Shown in pieces: positions 22,332 through 35,179 of a DNA stretch of 64,000 bases (position 1 is the first letter of the stretch; each line of letters opens with the position of its first letter). The translations under genes and the position numbers were made by a program. Source of the DNA: Hepsetus odoe (Eukaryota; Chordata; Actinopteri; Characiformes; Hepsetidae); contig CM029377.1 of assembly GCA_017165825.1 (NCBI GenBank), positions 26,125,167-26,189,166 on the forward strand, given 5' to 3'. The notes below the pieces were generated by a model. That model had not been told where the DNA came from. It ran no database searches and saw nothing but the letters and a program-made list of their open reading frames with translations.

Positions 22332-22332
<1 letters not shown>

Positions 22333-22795
22333 CTTTTTTTAAAAATGTGTGTCTATGTATATAAAGACAGATTGAGGTTTACTTACCATCCGAAAACAGA
22401 CACCTGTCACAGAAAAAAAAAAAAAAATCAATTTAACAACACTGCATGTCCAAAAGACAGCAGATGCCTGCACATCCAGCTCTTCCTTTACCTCACTTTA
22501 CTTTAGAAACAGTCTCAACTCTTCTGGAAACACTTTTAACTAGATATTAGACATTTACTGTGAGGATTTTATTGCATTTAGCCAGAGAGGTCAGCTAACA
22601 TTAGTTGATTAGTTCTGGATTAAAAACTTCACCCAAACATGTATCAAAGGTGTGGCATGGAACTCCATCACTGCACTGCCCAATATGCTGGGATATCTTG
22701 GTATAGAAACTCCTGCTGACAGTATTTGGTGTGGTGACCTTAAACTCATGCAGGCAACTATTCCATCCTAGAGGATTAGGCTGTGCGTGCACAAC
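22332..22795. other. No gene recognised
   Basis: No supported coding region between the TA array and the next SINE. Confidence 0.5.
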
Positions 22796-22985
22796 TAAAG
22801 TGAAAGTGACTATTAGTCACTGTGAAAAAATGAAATGCCTCCTCTGCATTTCACCCATACACACACCATGCAGCAGAGGGCAGTCAGATCCAGTGACTGG
22901 GAAGCAGTGACGGAGATGGTACCTTGCTCAAGGGTACCTCAGAACAACCTACTGGACTGGGGTTCAAAACCCTAGACCTATGTAG
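22796..22985 (-). mobile_element. tRNA-derived SINE, family A, minus strand
   Basis: Plus-strand order is reversed: gtgaaagtgactattagtca, ctctgcatttcaccc, accatgcagcagagggcag, gtaccttgctcaagggtacc, then ggggttcaaaaccc of the head. Confidence 0.87.
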
Positions 22986-24064
22986 CATTTGAAGTCTTAA
23001 CATTTGAGCCATTTAATTAGTGTGGTAATAAAAACAGTTAAATCAGTTTGTTCTGAGCTACTGTTCATTTTCCATCATTCTTGCATTATTAGCATTGCAC
23101 TACACTATTCAGTAATAATACATAGATTTGCTCGTGTGATTTCAGACACTGCTGGTCATGCTATTTTTTATATAAGACTACTAAGTGCATCACTTACAAG
23201 AAACATTAGTAGCAATTCTGGAAACTCAGTTTTGTTTGTATATACACATTACTGGTTACCCCAAAATGTATGAAAGCACATACACAAGCAATGTGTGATG
23301 GTAAATTTTGCATGCAGCTTGTTACTTCTGCTATGTCAACCTCATATGTTTATGTGTATTTATTGGCTGAAAAGGGGAAATGGTTGAATTTCCTTCAGTG
23401 TTTAGCCTCTCCTGATCCTGCGAACTCTAGAGTGCTTCACTTATGTAAGACAGTGTGAGCTTACAAATCAGCTGTTCTCTGTGTCTAAATAAAGAAGCAT
23501 TGCTCTTCTACAGCCATCTTTGGGCCTGAAGGTTTAAAGTGCTGGAATGTTAGTACATACCCTGAACATGTCCATATATCTCAAAATCCACCGAGCACAG
23601 GTTGGTGCCATTTGAGTCTGTGTCCCCGGACATCATGAGCTTTGCCAAACTGTTCTACTTAGGGCTTTGAGATCTGTGACTGGATCAGGTTACTGCAGCG
23701 CTAGACTTGACTCACAAGGAAAACTTTAAAGAGGGAATAACACTGTTAAAAGACCAATCAGATCTTATGATGCCTAGGCCTATAAAATATTTGTGATATG
23801 CAGGCATAGTAACTCCCAAATAAGTGTTTCTCCTCATTGGATTTTATCCCTCCATGTAATGGCTTGAGGATTTGAGGAGAAAGATAAAACCAAACCTATG
23901 TTCTTCTAACTGGCCAGCTGAGAAAATATAAGCTACTTTTTTGCAATAAAAAATGTACAGCTCTTTGTTCTCTTGTTTATTGTAGTTTTTGAAATGATAT
24001 GATAATGATAAATGATGTGGGACTGCTGAGACAATCCACTTTGAACAGTTTGCTTAGGTGACTC
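22986..24064. other. No gene recognised
   Basis: AT-rich, short open frames on both strands, no recognised repeat. Confidence 0.5.
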
Positions 24065-24066
24065 AG

Positions 24067-24125
<59 letters not shown>
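24067..24125. repeat. (TA)n(GA)n compound microsatellite
   Basis: About 22 bases of TA followed by about 36 bases of AG. It sits where the head of the adjoining SINE fragment should be. Confidence 0.95.
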
Positions 24126-24127
<2 letters not shown>

Positions 24128-24262
24128 AGGCTCCAGGATTTGAAAGCTGGGGGCCTTGAGCAAGGTACCATCCCCATCACTGCTCCCCAAGCACTTTAAA
24201 TAGCTGTCCCCTGTTGCACGGTGTATATGGGTGAAAAGCAGAGGTTGAATTTCGTTTTCTCA
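24126..24262 (+). mobile_element. SINE family A, 5'-truncated fragment
   Basis: Keeps ccttgagcaaggtaccatcc, cactgctcccc, aatagctgtcccctgttgca and gggtgaaaagcagaggttga. The tRNA-like head is gone. Confidence 0.8.
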
Positions 24263-26552
24263 TTATTCTGTATCAGATCCATCAACCAACATAATTATAA
24301 AATAACAAAAGAATAACTCAATCACATGTTGACTTCCCTTGAGTGGGTTCAGTGTATTGAAGAAAAATGTCTCTGTTGGCCTTTTTAAAGTTCTGGATAC
24401 ATTGCAAAGAAAATGAGTTTGTTTCTGTTGTGTTTAAAATGGTGCAGCTTCACTGAAGGAAACACTGTAGAAATGCTACATATGAGGTAAAAAATGTTAA
24501 TATGTCTGTTATAAGCTTTATTTCATTATTAAATATCTTTAAATAAAATGGCAATTATGTGATTAGCTGTCCTCTTTTTGCCTACTGTGACACTGCCGAT
24601 ACCACATGAATGTCAGTGACATGCTTAAAATAATAAATCACTCAATATCACCATGTCCCTGTGGGGATTTGGACCACTGCTGAAAGGTAGTTAACGAATA
24701 ATGTCATTCAACACTAAAAAGTGCAAATGTGGAGAAAGTGGAGCTGGTCAAACAGACCAAGAACAAATTTGAATATTTCACAAAGAACAACAAGAACAGA
24801 TATGAATATTAACATGTTCATATTTAACCATGAAGGGAGTTCACAGCTTGAAACTGGTGGAGCATTTTTTTGGGAGGAGGAGCAGTTTTGTTTCTAATTT
24901 TCTACCCAACTTAGCTGTCTTCAGTTCCACCCAATACCTACTACTCATGCATATCCATATTTGTGTTCTCTCAGATTCAAGGCAGTAAAAAGACAGTAAA
25001 CAAGAATGTCAAACTAGGTTGCTTCCAGGCCTAAGTACTACAAGATTCGTGTTTTCTCTTCCCTAGCTATCTGAATTCAATTTGTGAAGTCACTAATTAT
25101 GAGATAAGTTGAGTCAGCTGTGTTCAATGAGGCTGAACTTAGGTGTGAAGTCTGTACTAGTCTGGCCCTGCAGGACTGCTAGCATCTTAATCTCAGTTGT
25201 GTAAGATATAATAACTATACTGGTGAAATTACCTTTAGAATCAGATGTTTGCGCATTTCTTATGAAACAGAAAATGCCAACCTCACACTGTGTTCTGAGC
25301 TCAGAAGCAGTCGTTATACAAAAATCTAAAAAAAAAAAAAATGTAAAAGTGGCGTTCCCAACCAGAACGGTACTGGATGTACAAAACTTTTCCTCCTGAA
25401 TATGGTGAAGAACCTAGATAAACCACAGTAAGCCAGTAGTTAACTTCTCAAGAGCTTGAGGGGATTTGATCTTTTTTTGGCTCCACCTGTAAATAGTTGG
25501 AGCTGAGTAACATCTTCAGCCCTGAAAGACTAAAGTTAAGAGTAGTTTATTTGCTATCCAACTCCTACTCAAATACACCCACTAAACCTGAAAATCTTCA
25601 CACCATCATTGAAACTGGCCATCTAGCACAAGAGTCGGGCACCCCTTTTTCTGGAGACTCTTCCAAAGTAAGATCATGTTTTTCTGGCTTTGCTAGCTGT
25701 TCTTCAGTAGGTGATAAGAAGTTGTGTCTGGTCCCCTAGAAGAGGTTGATGCTTCCCTCTAGTGGCTGAAGTCTGCTGTCAAACTCGGCATCCCATTCTT
25801 ACTGCCTGCTTACAATTTATGAACTGCTTTAGTGATTTCAAAAAAATTTATATTTCATATATACTTCATTAAATTATCACAGTTCAGTCTTGTGTGTTCT
25901 ACACTGTGGTGTCATGTCATGTCAGCACATCTCCTGCTTTGTTTAATGGCTCTGCTCCAGGCTGTAGGGACAGGGTTGTCCAGATGGAGTGCTGAGCAAG
26001 TTCGACACAGATTGATAAATACTCTGGTACTAGTTTGTGCTGTTACCATGGATGAGCTGAGGAGCCTCTTCATTCAGAAGCCCACTAACAGGGCTTGTCT
26101 CTGTGAGCAGGGGAAGTTTTGGAAAGTGGAAGAACAATAGCATTGGTGATAGCTGGTAACATTCCTGCTGAGGCTCTTCAGCTCTTCCAGATTCTCCTGC
26201 AGTGGTGCCTCCCTCTTCCTCCTCTCTGCAGTCTGAAGCAAGAAGCAACAATAAGATTCAACACCTGTCCTCAGTTGTGCTGTTGAATCATTTGTGATAG
26301 GTTTTCATCAGTCACTTATATTAATTATTTTTGACCATTTCATAACAAAGCATCTTTATAATATCTGAATCTAGCTCTGCTTTGTAGGAGAAGTCCAGTA
26401 AATGAGGAATGAACATGGCTTCAGGGTTCCTAGGTTCTGCATTCCAGTCGGTTTTTGGACCACCTGGAACATCTGGAGATGCAGATATACATGCAGTCCA
26501 TCCTGGAGCTCAAAACCTTTTTTGAGAAATCTTTAGAATTGCTATTTAAAAT
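24263..26552. other. No gene recognised
   Basis: No frame here can be supported as a gene. The frames at 25,497-25,739 and 25,832-26,140 have no family likeness that I can see. Confidence 0.45.
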
Positions 26553-26806
26553 TGTAAGTGAAAGTGACTATTCTTGTTATTGTGAGGTCACAGCACAGCC
26601 TACCACAATGAAACTGGACCTCTGCATTTAACCCATGCACACAAACACCGTGCAGCAGGGGGCAGCTATGAAAGCACTCGGGGAGCAGTGACAGCGATGG
26701 TACCTTGCTCAAGGGTACCTCAGGGCAACCTACTGGTAAGGGGTTTGAAACCACAATCTTCAGGCCCTGTGGCCGACATCCTAACCACTAGGTCACCGCT
26801 GTCCCT
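26553..26806 (-). mobile_element. tRNA-derived SINE, family A, minus strand
   Basis: Nearly full length: gtgaaagtgactattcttgt at the tail end, tgcattta-acccatgcacac, gcagcagggggcagctat, gtaccttgctcaagggtacc, and the head with ctaggtcaccgctgtccc. Confidence 0.9.
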
Positions 26807-27628
26807 ACAGTTGCTGAATTTAAGCTGCTGAATCATCCTCGGTATACTCTTTCATCCATTTAGATGCTTCTGTTCTCCTTCCAAGGCCATAAATTATCTG
26901 TAGAGGAGTGATTCCCAATATAAGGAAACAAAATTAAACACCATATATTTATCTACAGATTCTCAAAATTCAATTCAATTCAATTCAATTTATTCTTGTA
27001 TAGCGCCTTTTACAACACCGTTGCCCCAAGGCACTTTACATTGGTGGTAGATGGTGGAACAGGTTACAGTAATAGATGTTAAAGCCGGACGACTACGGAG
27101 GAGAGGAACAAAAACTCCACTGTGTGGAGAAAAAAAACCTCTGAGGGTCCAAGGTCGACCGGCTACCCAACCCCCTTGGGTCTACTAACAGTACAGAGTT
27201 AGTTTGGGTTTAACTCCAGGATCAGTGAGGAGTCCCAAGTTGCTTCCAGGTACCGATGAGCCGCCAGGGTCCCTTGGCGCATCAGATGCATCGCACAGAC
27301 CAGATGGTAGCTCGGCATTGGACTCAGGTGATGACCACAGCGGGCCCCCCGGACATGTGGGGAGAGAAATGGAATGAGGGGGTCAGTAATGAGCAGGATC
27401 CAGTAGTGACAGACACAGAAATGAAACAGTGCGATGGCATGTACAGCAGCACCAGGACATTACTAGTGGTGCACTATGGTGATCGGTGCAGGTAAGATAA
27501 ACTAAAGAAGTAAGTCTTCAGCCGTGATTTAAAGACTGAGACTGATTCGGCATCCCGTACAGAAGCAGGCAAGCTGTTCCACAATCTAGGGGCCCTGTAA
27601 CTGAAAGCTCGTGCTCCTATACATTTAT

Positions 27629-28228
27629 TTATGGAGGGACAATTAGGAGAGCTTTATTCTGGGATCTAAGTGGGCGGTTAGGTGTATAGGTATTAAGCAG
27701 TTCGGTTAGGTATATTGGGGCAAGACCTTTAAGTGCCTTGTAGGTTAAGAGGAGGACCTTGAAGTCAGCCCTGTACCTAACAGGAAGCCAGTGAAGCGAG
27801 GAGAGTATGGGAGTTATGTGGTCGTACTTCCTGCTCCTGCTAACAATCCTAGCGGCTGTGTTCTGAATGCGCTGTATGGTGCTTAATGTGCCCTGAGAGC
27901 TTCCAGAAAGTAGGGCGTTACAGTAATCTAATCTACTGTATACAAATGCATGTACTACTTTCGCCGTGTCTTCCATTGACAGAAAGCGCCGTAGTTTGGC
28001 AATGTTCTGAAGTTGCAGGAAGCATGTTTTCGCAACTGCATTAACATGGAGATTAAATGAAAGATTTGAATTGAAAATAACACCAAGGTTACGTGCCAGA
28101 GTACTAACTGAAAACTTCAACCCTGCATCCTGGATATGAGAAATGAAGTTGGCCCTGTCTACATCACTACTACAAAACAAGAGCAGCTCGGTTTTTTTGG
28201 GGTTTAGTGAGAGGAAGTTGTTATTCAT
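27629..28228 (-). pseudogene. LINE reverse transcriptase, C-terminal part
   Basis: About 199 codons after the RT core. Motifs such as NPKKTELLLF, LGVIFNSNLSF, RLDYCNALLSG and LHWLPVRYRADFKVLLLTYK are the thumb and C-terminal segment of L2-type LINE proteins. It is separated from the catalytic part by a stop or frameshift near 28,228-28,250. Confidence 0.88.
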
Positions 28229-29114
28229 CCAATCCCTAATATCACTGAGGAGCTAATTAAAGTGCCGGTTGATGCTTTATCACATGATTTAAACGATAAG
28301 TATAGCTGAGTGTCATCAGCGTAAGAGTGGTAACTAACATTATGCTTCCGTATAATAGTGCTTAGTGGGAGCATGTAGAGGGAGAAGAGCACTGGGCCCA
28401 ACACCGACCCTTGTGGGACTCCATAGTTAACTAGTGACATGTGTGGGGGGGTGCCATAATCATCCATTTGGATGAAGTAGTAACGGTTTGTGAGATAGGA
28501 GTTGAACTATTTAAGGGCTGTTCCGCTAATGCCGACAGTGGAGTGAAGCCTATTTACTAAAATGGAGTGATCCACCGTGTCGAACGCAGCACTAAGATCT
28601 AACAGAACAAGAACAGTGATGTTTCCTGCATCACTTGAAACCATTATATCATTCACCACTCTAGTTAGAGCAGTTTCTGTGCTGTGGCCGTGCTGGAAGC
28701 CTGATTGGAGTTTATCTAAGAGGTTATGCGTGTCTAGATATGACTGCAGTTGTCTCGCAACTAGTTTTTCTAGAATCTTCGAGAGAAACGGGACATTAGA
28801 GATGGTCTATAATTACTTGGTGAGCGAGGGTCCAAGTTAGGTTTTTTAAGCTGTGGTCTAACCACTGCTGTTTTAAACTGATTGGGGACTACACCTGAGG
28901 TCAAGGATGCGTTCATGATATCAAGTATAGGTGTTGATAGTATTCCTAAGGATTCCTTCAGGAGCTTGGTTGGAATGGGATCTAACCGACAGGTCGTGGA
29001 CTTTGCCTTGGTTATAACAGAAATTAGCTCAGAGTTATCGATGAGATTAAAATCACTAAAATATTGTGAGCACTGTTCAGCTAATGGATTAATTTGAGGG
29101 CTAATAGGGCACAT
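28225..29114 (-). pseudogene. LINE reverse transcriptase core (two broken pieces)
   Basis: The N-terminal piece (28,770-29,114) carries RLDPIPTKLLKE, FKTAVVRPQLKK and SNYRP. The catalytic piece (28,225-28,467) carries GVPQGSVLGPVLFSLYM and YADDTQLYL, with the metal-binding YADD at about 28,311-28,322. The middle, about 300 bases, is out of frame. Not active. Confidence 0.88.
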
Positions 29115-29142
29115 TTGGAGCCTAATGTTGTTAATTTTATCA

Positions 29143-30323
29143 TTAAAACTGAAGAAACCTATCGTTAGTAATACTACATGCTGGCCTTTTATCAGTTTTG
29201 TCTGTTAGCTGAGCTAGTGTCTGAAATAAATAGCGGGGGTTATGCTTGTTGTTCTCAATAAGCTTTGAATAGTACTCAGTGCGAGCACTATATAGAGCTT
29301 TCTTATATTGTTTTAGTTTAGCAGACCATAGAGCCTGAGAGGCTTGGAGACCTGTTGTCTTCCATCTGCGTTCTAGCTTACGGCACTCCCGCTTAGCAGC
29401 CCGTGTGTGATCATTGAACCAGGGAGAGTGCCTGATAGTTCTAACCTTCTTTATCTTAATTGGGGCGACCTGATCAAGGATCTGCCCAACTACTGTATTG
29501 TACATGTTGGTGATGTCATTAACAGTTTTGTTACTGGTGAAGTCCATCTCCGTTACGGCTCCATAAACTGAACACATTTAGCCCTGTTTAGGTGTCGTGT
29601 TGTACTAGTCCTTTCACTGAGGTACGGTGGAGACATATTAATCTCAAACGTGATTAAAGAATGGTCGGAACAAAGTTTATTTAAGGAGTGGACCAGTACA
29701 GTATCAGTGTCAAGTCCATACGAGATAATTAGATCTAGCGTGTGTCCTTGTACATGAGTAGGTCCTGATATATGCTGGGTGCAACCCACAGAATCGAGGA
29801 GCGTTAAGAAGCTTTTGGCACCTGCATCCGTCTCTGTATCAACATGTATGTTAAAGTCACCTAGCATCACGAATCTAGTAAACCTAACAACCAATCAGAG
29901 AGCAGATTGCCAAATTCATTAATAAAGGCAGCATATGGTCCTGGAGGTCTATAAACTAATAGGATATGGAGCGCTAAATCAGACCTAATGCTTAGCAGCA
30001 CCACACATCACGTCGAATGTGTGGAAGCTCTCAGTGGTTTTTGAATCAACCTTAAATGATTCATCAAAAATTGCAGCCAGGCCACCACCACGTCCTACTG
30101 AGCGTGATTTAGGCAGGTACGAGAACCCATCAGGGGAGGCTTCCACTAAGGGGATGGTGTCAGTGGGTCTAAGCCAAGTTTCAGTCAGTGGACAGATATC
30201 TGACTTTGTGTCGAGTACCATCTCATTAATAAGCACTGCCTTGTTTCCTAAGGAGCGAACATTCAGCAGTGCACATTTGATTTTAGTCGGACGCTGTGTT
30301 TTATTTGTTTTTATGATGGGCAC
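29143..30323 (-). pseudogene. LINE endonuclease and linker (broken)
   Basis: Pieces 29,985-30,323, 29,553-29,894 and 29,143-29,577. The first holds the start of the apurinic-type endonuclease (LLNVRSLGNK, LTETWL), the second its end (GDFNIHVD, SDHSLITF), the third the linker before RT with RTIRHSPWFNDHTRAAKRECRKLER, a conserved stretch of this LINE type. Broken by frameshifts. Confidence 0.87.
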
Positions 30324-30395
30324 TGTGAGCAGGTTACCAGCGCAGGAGCCCCTAGATTGGCATCTATACTGCTTCCTTATCGTACTAAGAATAGA

Positions 30396-31633
30396 TATTC
30401 TCTGGTAATGATGGGAGAAGTCTGGTTCTAAGCAAAATACATGTTTCTTTTTGTTTTATGTAGTTCTCTTCCATATAAAAACATAAGAGATTTGTAAAAG
30501 AGACATTTAAATTGAAGTCCACTGAAATGTTACAAAACTCTACATCTTTTACTTTCTTTACTGATGATGGACACATGCTATGAGTACTTTCATTACTGAT
30601 GGAACGTGATTGTACAGAGAATGACAAACCTGTCTAGAACTGGTGTTGTTTGAGGCTAACCTGTCCAGAACTAGTAAACCTGTCTAAAACTGGTATTTTT
30701 CTGGCTAACCTGTAAATAAATGGTATTGCTAATGGATAAACTGTCTGAAACTGGTATTGCTAATGGCCAACCTGTCCAGAGCTGGTTAATGGTTAAACTG
30801 TTTAGAACTGATGATGCTAGAAAAAGCTATTTCCACCACTCCATCACTTCTCAATGTTTCTCAGTGGGGTTGAAGTTGGGAGTGGCTTCAATATTCACCA
30901 GATGTTCACCCATCTTCTCTTTCTTTATTGTGTTATTCTCTTTATTTACTGTATTAAAACATGGCCAAAACATTGTAGCCATCTCATTCACAAACCCTTG
31001 TGTGTTTTTGACTTTATATACAATAGTCTAACGTTCAGCACCTCCTTGAATTCTGAAGCCTTGCACTTCAAAGGTTTTCAAAATGACTATTAGTGTAGAA
31101 AAGAGATCTCCAGAAAAAGGTAATGGTGTGGAACGTTTTTGAAGGGACGATGTTAAGGTGTTCTCAGTGAAGATGAGTGAACATAGAATTAGTGTTAATT
31201 AGTACACTTATTAGTAAATAAAATATTGGTATGACTGAAATAGTGTTATGTTTTATACATTATCAGTGTAGTATACAGTACAAAAGGTATAAATCCCCAG
31301 ATTTCTCTTCTAACTGGAATTGAATTTCATATCTGTTTATAACTATCTAAGCAAAGCAGAAGTGTTCCTTCGCATAAAGTGTGCGTGGGAGGTCAATGGC
31401 CATGGGATTTAGGCCTCTAAAATAAAATAAAAAACAGAAAAAGGAAATACCAGATTAGTTTAGAAGTGACTTTGCAATGTTTCATGAAGATGATTAGTTC
31501 AGAGGAATAAAGACAAGCACAATATGAAGTACATCGTAAAGTACTGAAAAGGTTTGCATGGCCCTGCTGCTGGGTTTAACTTCAATGTTTTTCGAGAGGC
31601 TCAGATCTTAGATCACCTAAGAGCAAACTCTTA
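30396..31633. other. No gene; degenerate short tandem repeats
   Basis: At about 30,627-30,812 a motif of about 30 bases built on aacctgtccagaactggt is repeated six or seven times with heavy divergence. No coding region recognised. Confidence 0.55.
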
Positions 31634-31731
31634 AAGTGACTATTCTTGTCATTGTGAGTACACGACACAACACACAGTAAACCACAACAAATTTACACTT
31701 CTGCATTTAACCCACACACATAGAGGCTTCT
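31634..31731 (-). mobile_element. SINE family A, tail fragment, minus strand
   Basis: Keeps aaagtgactattcttgtcat, ctgcatttaacccacacaca only. Confidence 0.7.
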
Positions 31732-31829
31732 TCAGGTGCCTCCATATCCCAATAATGAACCTCTATCAGTTTCACTGTTTTATATATATTTCAGTATTTG
31801 CATCAATAACTGTCTGTTCCAGTTCCAAT

Positions 31830-32055
31830 TTATAGTGATGATTCTTGTCATTATGGGTACACGGACAACACACAATGAACCTCAATGAAATTAAACCTCT
31901 GCATTTAACCCTCATACACATGTGCAGCAATTGAAAGCGCCCAGGGAGCAATGATGGGGACAGTACCTTGCTCAGGGGTACCTTGGGGCAACCTATTGGT
32001 CTGGGATTCAAATCTACAATCTTCTGATCCTAGGGCCAACTGCTCAACAAAACTG
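31830..32055 (-). mobile_element. tRNA-derived SINE, family A, minus strand
   Basis: Tail gtgatgattcttgtcattat, middle ctctgcatttaaccc, core gtaccttgctcaggggtacc and the head with gggattcaaatct. The 5' head end is lost. Confidence 0.85.
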
Positions 32056-33545
32056 AGCTGGAAGCTTTGTTGCAACTATTGCTTCTAATTAGTTATTGAT
32101 TAGCGGTTTGGAGGATTGAGAGTATCAGAGGGTAGTTGGTATTAATGAAAGTGTCAGAAATCAAGAGAGGGTAGTTGACTAATTTAAGTGTCTAAGGGTA
32201 ATTGAGGGTATTGAAAATAAACTGAGTATCTGAGGGTAATAGAGGATAGTTGGGACTAGTTGTGTTAACTGAGGATAGCTGGGACTAAGTAAGGCAGCTT
32301 GAGTAAGGCAGCTTGGAGGAAGATGTAAAGGACAGGAAGAAATGGAAATGGTTGATCCTCTTTGGCGACCCCTAAACGAGAGCAGCCAAAAGGAGAAGAA
32401 GAAGACATATGTGGAGAACCAACCTCATTTTCAACCGTGTTGAAAGTGACATTTTGTCATTATGAAACATAGTAAACCACAATACATTCCATTCTCTGCA
32501 TTTTAAACAGGTCACTGTTATAAGATGTCACCTTTACCAGTAATCAGTTTGTAACATTTCAGCATGACTAGATCTGCGTAAGCCAAGTGCTATTTTGGTG
32601 AAACGGAAGCATCAGCCATAAAGCAGCAACCCACACAAATCTCATACAGACAATGGCAGTCAAGCTAAACCAGGCTTGATAAAGTCTGTAATATAAATAT
32701 GTGTATATATGTATATTTGAAGATTGGTTTGATGTGTAGGATGTTATTGAGGGTTGAAATGAAATAAAGTAAGAGAGTAGCTGCTAATCAAATGAGACAT
32801 TTTGATTAAACTTAAAGTTTACAGATGATCCCAGGAGCCGGAATAGCTTGAAACTTGTGCTTGAGTTGTTACAACAATTTGGTGCTCAGCTCCCAGAAGA
32901 CTGTAAAACAAGTGAAATAAATAAATGTGTAGTCATTATAGCATTAAGTTAGAATTTAGTTTTTGAGTCACATGCTCACAAACACAATTCAGCATCAGGG
33001 GGAAGCAGGAAAGCCCTTTAATGCTTATGTAGAACTGTTACATTCACTCTTCTCATATGTACACATGGTACGAATATGGGTCTCTACGTCACAATCACGC
33101 TATAACATGCAGGGCTCCGCCCCTTCCCTCCACACTGCATTGTTTTCATGAAGCCAAGCTGAGCTGCTGGGCAATCCTGTGGTGAGAGAACTATGTTATT
33201 CTTCCACTATGTTGCATTTTTGTTACATTCCTGAACTGGGTAATTGTAAACTAACTAATTGGTTTGGCTAGATGAGAAAACTTTGTCAGCTTGTGATTTC
33301 CTTAAAGAAATATGGGTCTAAATGTGCAGAAGAACAATGCTGCATTGGCAACTTGTTTTAGTTTCCTCCTATTTCAGGTGTGAATGTTATCATTATCACC
33401 ACACATTTAAGCAAGGACTGTATTAAGCTACTGTATGTGTTGTCAGCTCTCTTCCTGGATCTGAATGAACACGGAAAGTAAACTACTGAAATTGAAAGTA
33501 AACCTCAGTCATCTGATCAAGTTCCCTTCATAGAAAGTCCCTATA
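32056..33545. other. No gene; degenerate repeats and a LINE tail
   Basis: At about 32,108-32,310 diverged units around gagggtagttgg repeat. At 32,309-32,405 there is an RTE-like 3' terminus (gaggaagatgtaaaggacag, gcgacccctaaacgagagca, then gaagaagaag). The rest shows no feature. Confidence 0.55.
32309..32405 (+). mobile_element. RTE-like LINE, extreme 3' end
   Basis: Short 3' terminus with gcgacccctaaacgagagca followed by aaaggagaagaagaagac, like the ends of the fragments at 17,771 and 46,865. Confidence 0.65.
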
Positions 33546-34889
33546 CACTGTGTGCACAGATATTAGGCAATCAGTATTTTCACCGGATAATAATTTTTTG
33601 CATATATTCCAACTCCAAGCTGTATTAACTTGAATGCTAATTGGATTTAAGTGTATTTGTGTAATGAGGGAGGTGTGGTCTAAGGAGATCAACACGCTTT
33701 ATCAAAGTGTGCAGAATTATTAGGCAGCTTCTTTTCCTCCTCTGGGAAAATGGGCCAAAAAAGAGAGAACTGACTCTGAAAAGTCTAAAATAGTAAAAAG
33801 TTTCTGAGAGATGCAGCACTCTTGAAATGGCTAAGATATTGGGGCGTGATCACAGAATGGTTGTTGCAAACAGTCAGCAGGGTTGCAAGAAACATGTTGA
33901 GTGAAAAAGACGCAAATGAACTCCCAAAGATATGAGAAGAATTAAACGTGAAGCTGCCAGGAACCCATGACCTTCCAGTGCTGTCATATTCCAGAACTGA
34001 ACATACATAGAGTGTCCAGAAGTACAAGGGTCCGTGATCCGAGACGTGGGCAAGGTAAGGAAACGTAGAGACTGGGACAAGAAATATCTCAAGAACCAGA
34101 TGGTTGGCCCATGGCTGGATCAGTAACAGAACTCCACTTCGACTCAGATGCCAGCAAGGTGGAGGTGGGATGCTAGTATGAGCTGGTATTAGTAAGGAAG
34201 AGCTAGCTGGACCTTTTTGGGTTGAAGATGGACTCAAAATGAACTCCCAAACCTGCTGCCAGTTTTTAGAAGACACTTTCTCCAAGCAGTGGTTTAGGAA
34301 AAAGTCTGGATCTTTTAAGAAGACAATGATTGTCATGCAGGGCAACACTCCATCATGCATGGAAGTTCTCCACTGCATGTCTCACCAGTAAAGGCCTTAA
34401 AGATAAAGGAAAACGACAAGGCCCCCTTCCTCACCCGACCTAAACCTATTGAGAACTTGTGGACCTTCTTAAATGGGAGATTTACAGAGAAGGAAAACAG
34501 TCCACCTCTCTGAACAGTGTCTGGAAGCCTGTGGTAGCTGCTGCAAAAAAAGTTGATCGCCAACAGATCAAGAAACTGAAAGACTCCACGAATGGAAGGA
34601 TTATGACTGTTGTTGAAAAGAAGTGTGGCTTTATTGGTCACTTTTTTTTTTGTCAGAAATTCTGAGTTGCTTGTTTATTATTCTCTCTTTATGAGTTCAT
34701 TTAGTTGCATGATAATTCTGCACAGTGATAGTTGCCCAATAAATGTGCCCACATATACTCCCCTGAGAATGTTCACACATTCAGGTTTCAGGGTTATTAA
34801 CATTTTGGATTCACTGATAGCACTGTATTTGTTTGAGATTAAAATTCATCCTCAAAATACTCACTTGCCTAATAATTGGGCACATAATG
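33546..34889 (+). mobile_element. Tc1-like transposon, decayed, with both inverted repeats
   Basis: Left end cactgtgtgcacagatattaggcaatcagtatttt and right end (complement) cattatgtgcccaattattaggcaagtgagtatttt form imperfect inverted repeats, flanked by TA on both sides (33,544-33,545 and 34,890-34,891). Plus-strand remnants of transposase include gacctaaacctattgagaac (DLNPIENLW) near 34,437-34,467 and KLKDSTNGRIMTVVEKK near its end. Many stops; dead. Confidence 0.88.
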
Positions 34890-35179
34890 TAGCTCTGTTA
34901 CTTATCTGTAAAACAAATAGCTTTTTCTTTTAAAACCTTAGAGAGTAAATCAAATTAAATTTGAACATTTCTGATCTTCATCATTGAAAATCTGAGCTAT
35001 AAGTGATTTTAATTAAGTGAATTATGCACACAATTAAAATGCAATATATTAAATTGCTCAGAGGTGTAAAGTCACTTACACCTACACTTAGAGTCTGGCT
35101 GAAAATGAAAAAGTGTAAATGTATAAATTTAGTCACCCTTGCTTAAAGAATAGTTAATTGTTAATAGTAAAAAGACATG

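Larger units (their letters stand above)
26966..30395 (-). mobile_element. L2/CR1-type LINE, minus strand, decayed
   Basis: Read on the minus strand, the element has an APE-type endonuclease start (IKCALLNVRSLGNKA, TETWLRP, MLGDFNIHVD, SDHSLITFEI), a reverse transcriptase (VVRPQLKKPNLDP, YRP, VPQGSVLGPVLFSLYM, YADDTQLYL), and the usual C-terminal segment (RLDYCNALLSG, ITPILSSLHWLPVRYR, LLTYKALKGLAP). It then has a 3' UTR ending in caattcaattcaattcaatt, the short tail repeat of many fish L2 elements. Frameshifts and stops break the frame into at least five pieces. The 5' end is truncated: no ORF1 is seen. Confidence 0.9.

Noticed and set aside
30019..30408. 129-codon plus-strand frame
   Set aside because: Antisense of the LINE endonuclease region.
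30627..30812. CRISPR-like spaced repeats
   Set aside because: The units are diverged and of uneven length, with no constant repeat/spacer pattern, and the context is a fish genome. It is a degenerate minisatellite.
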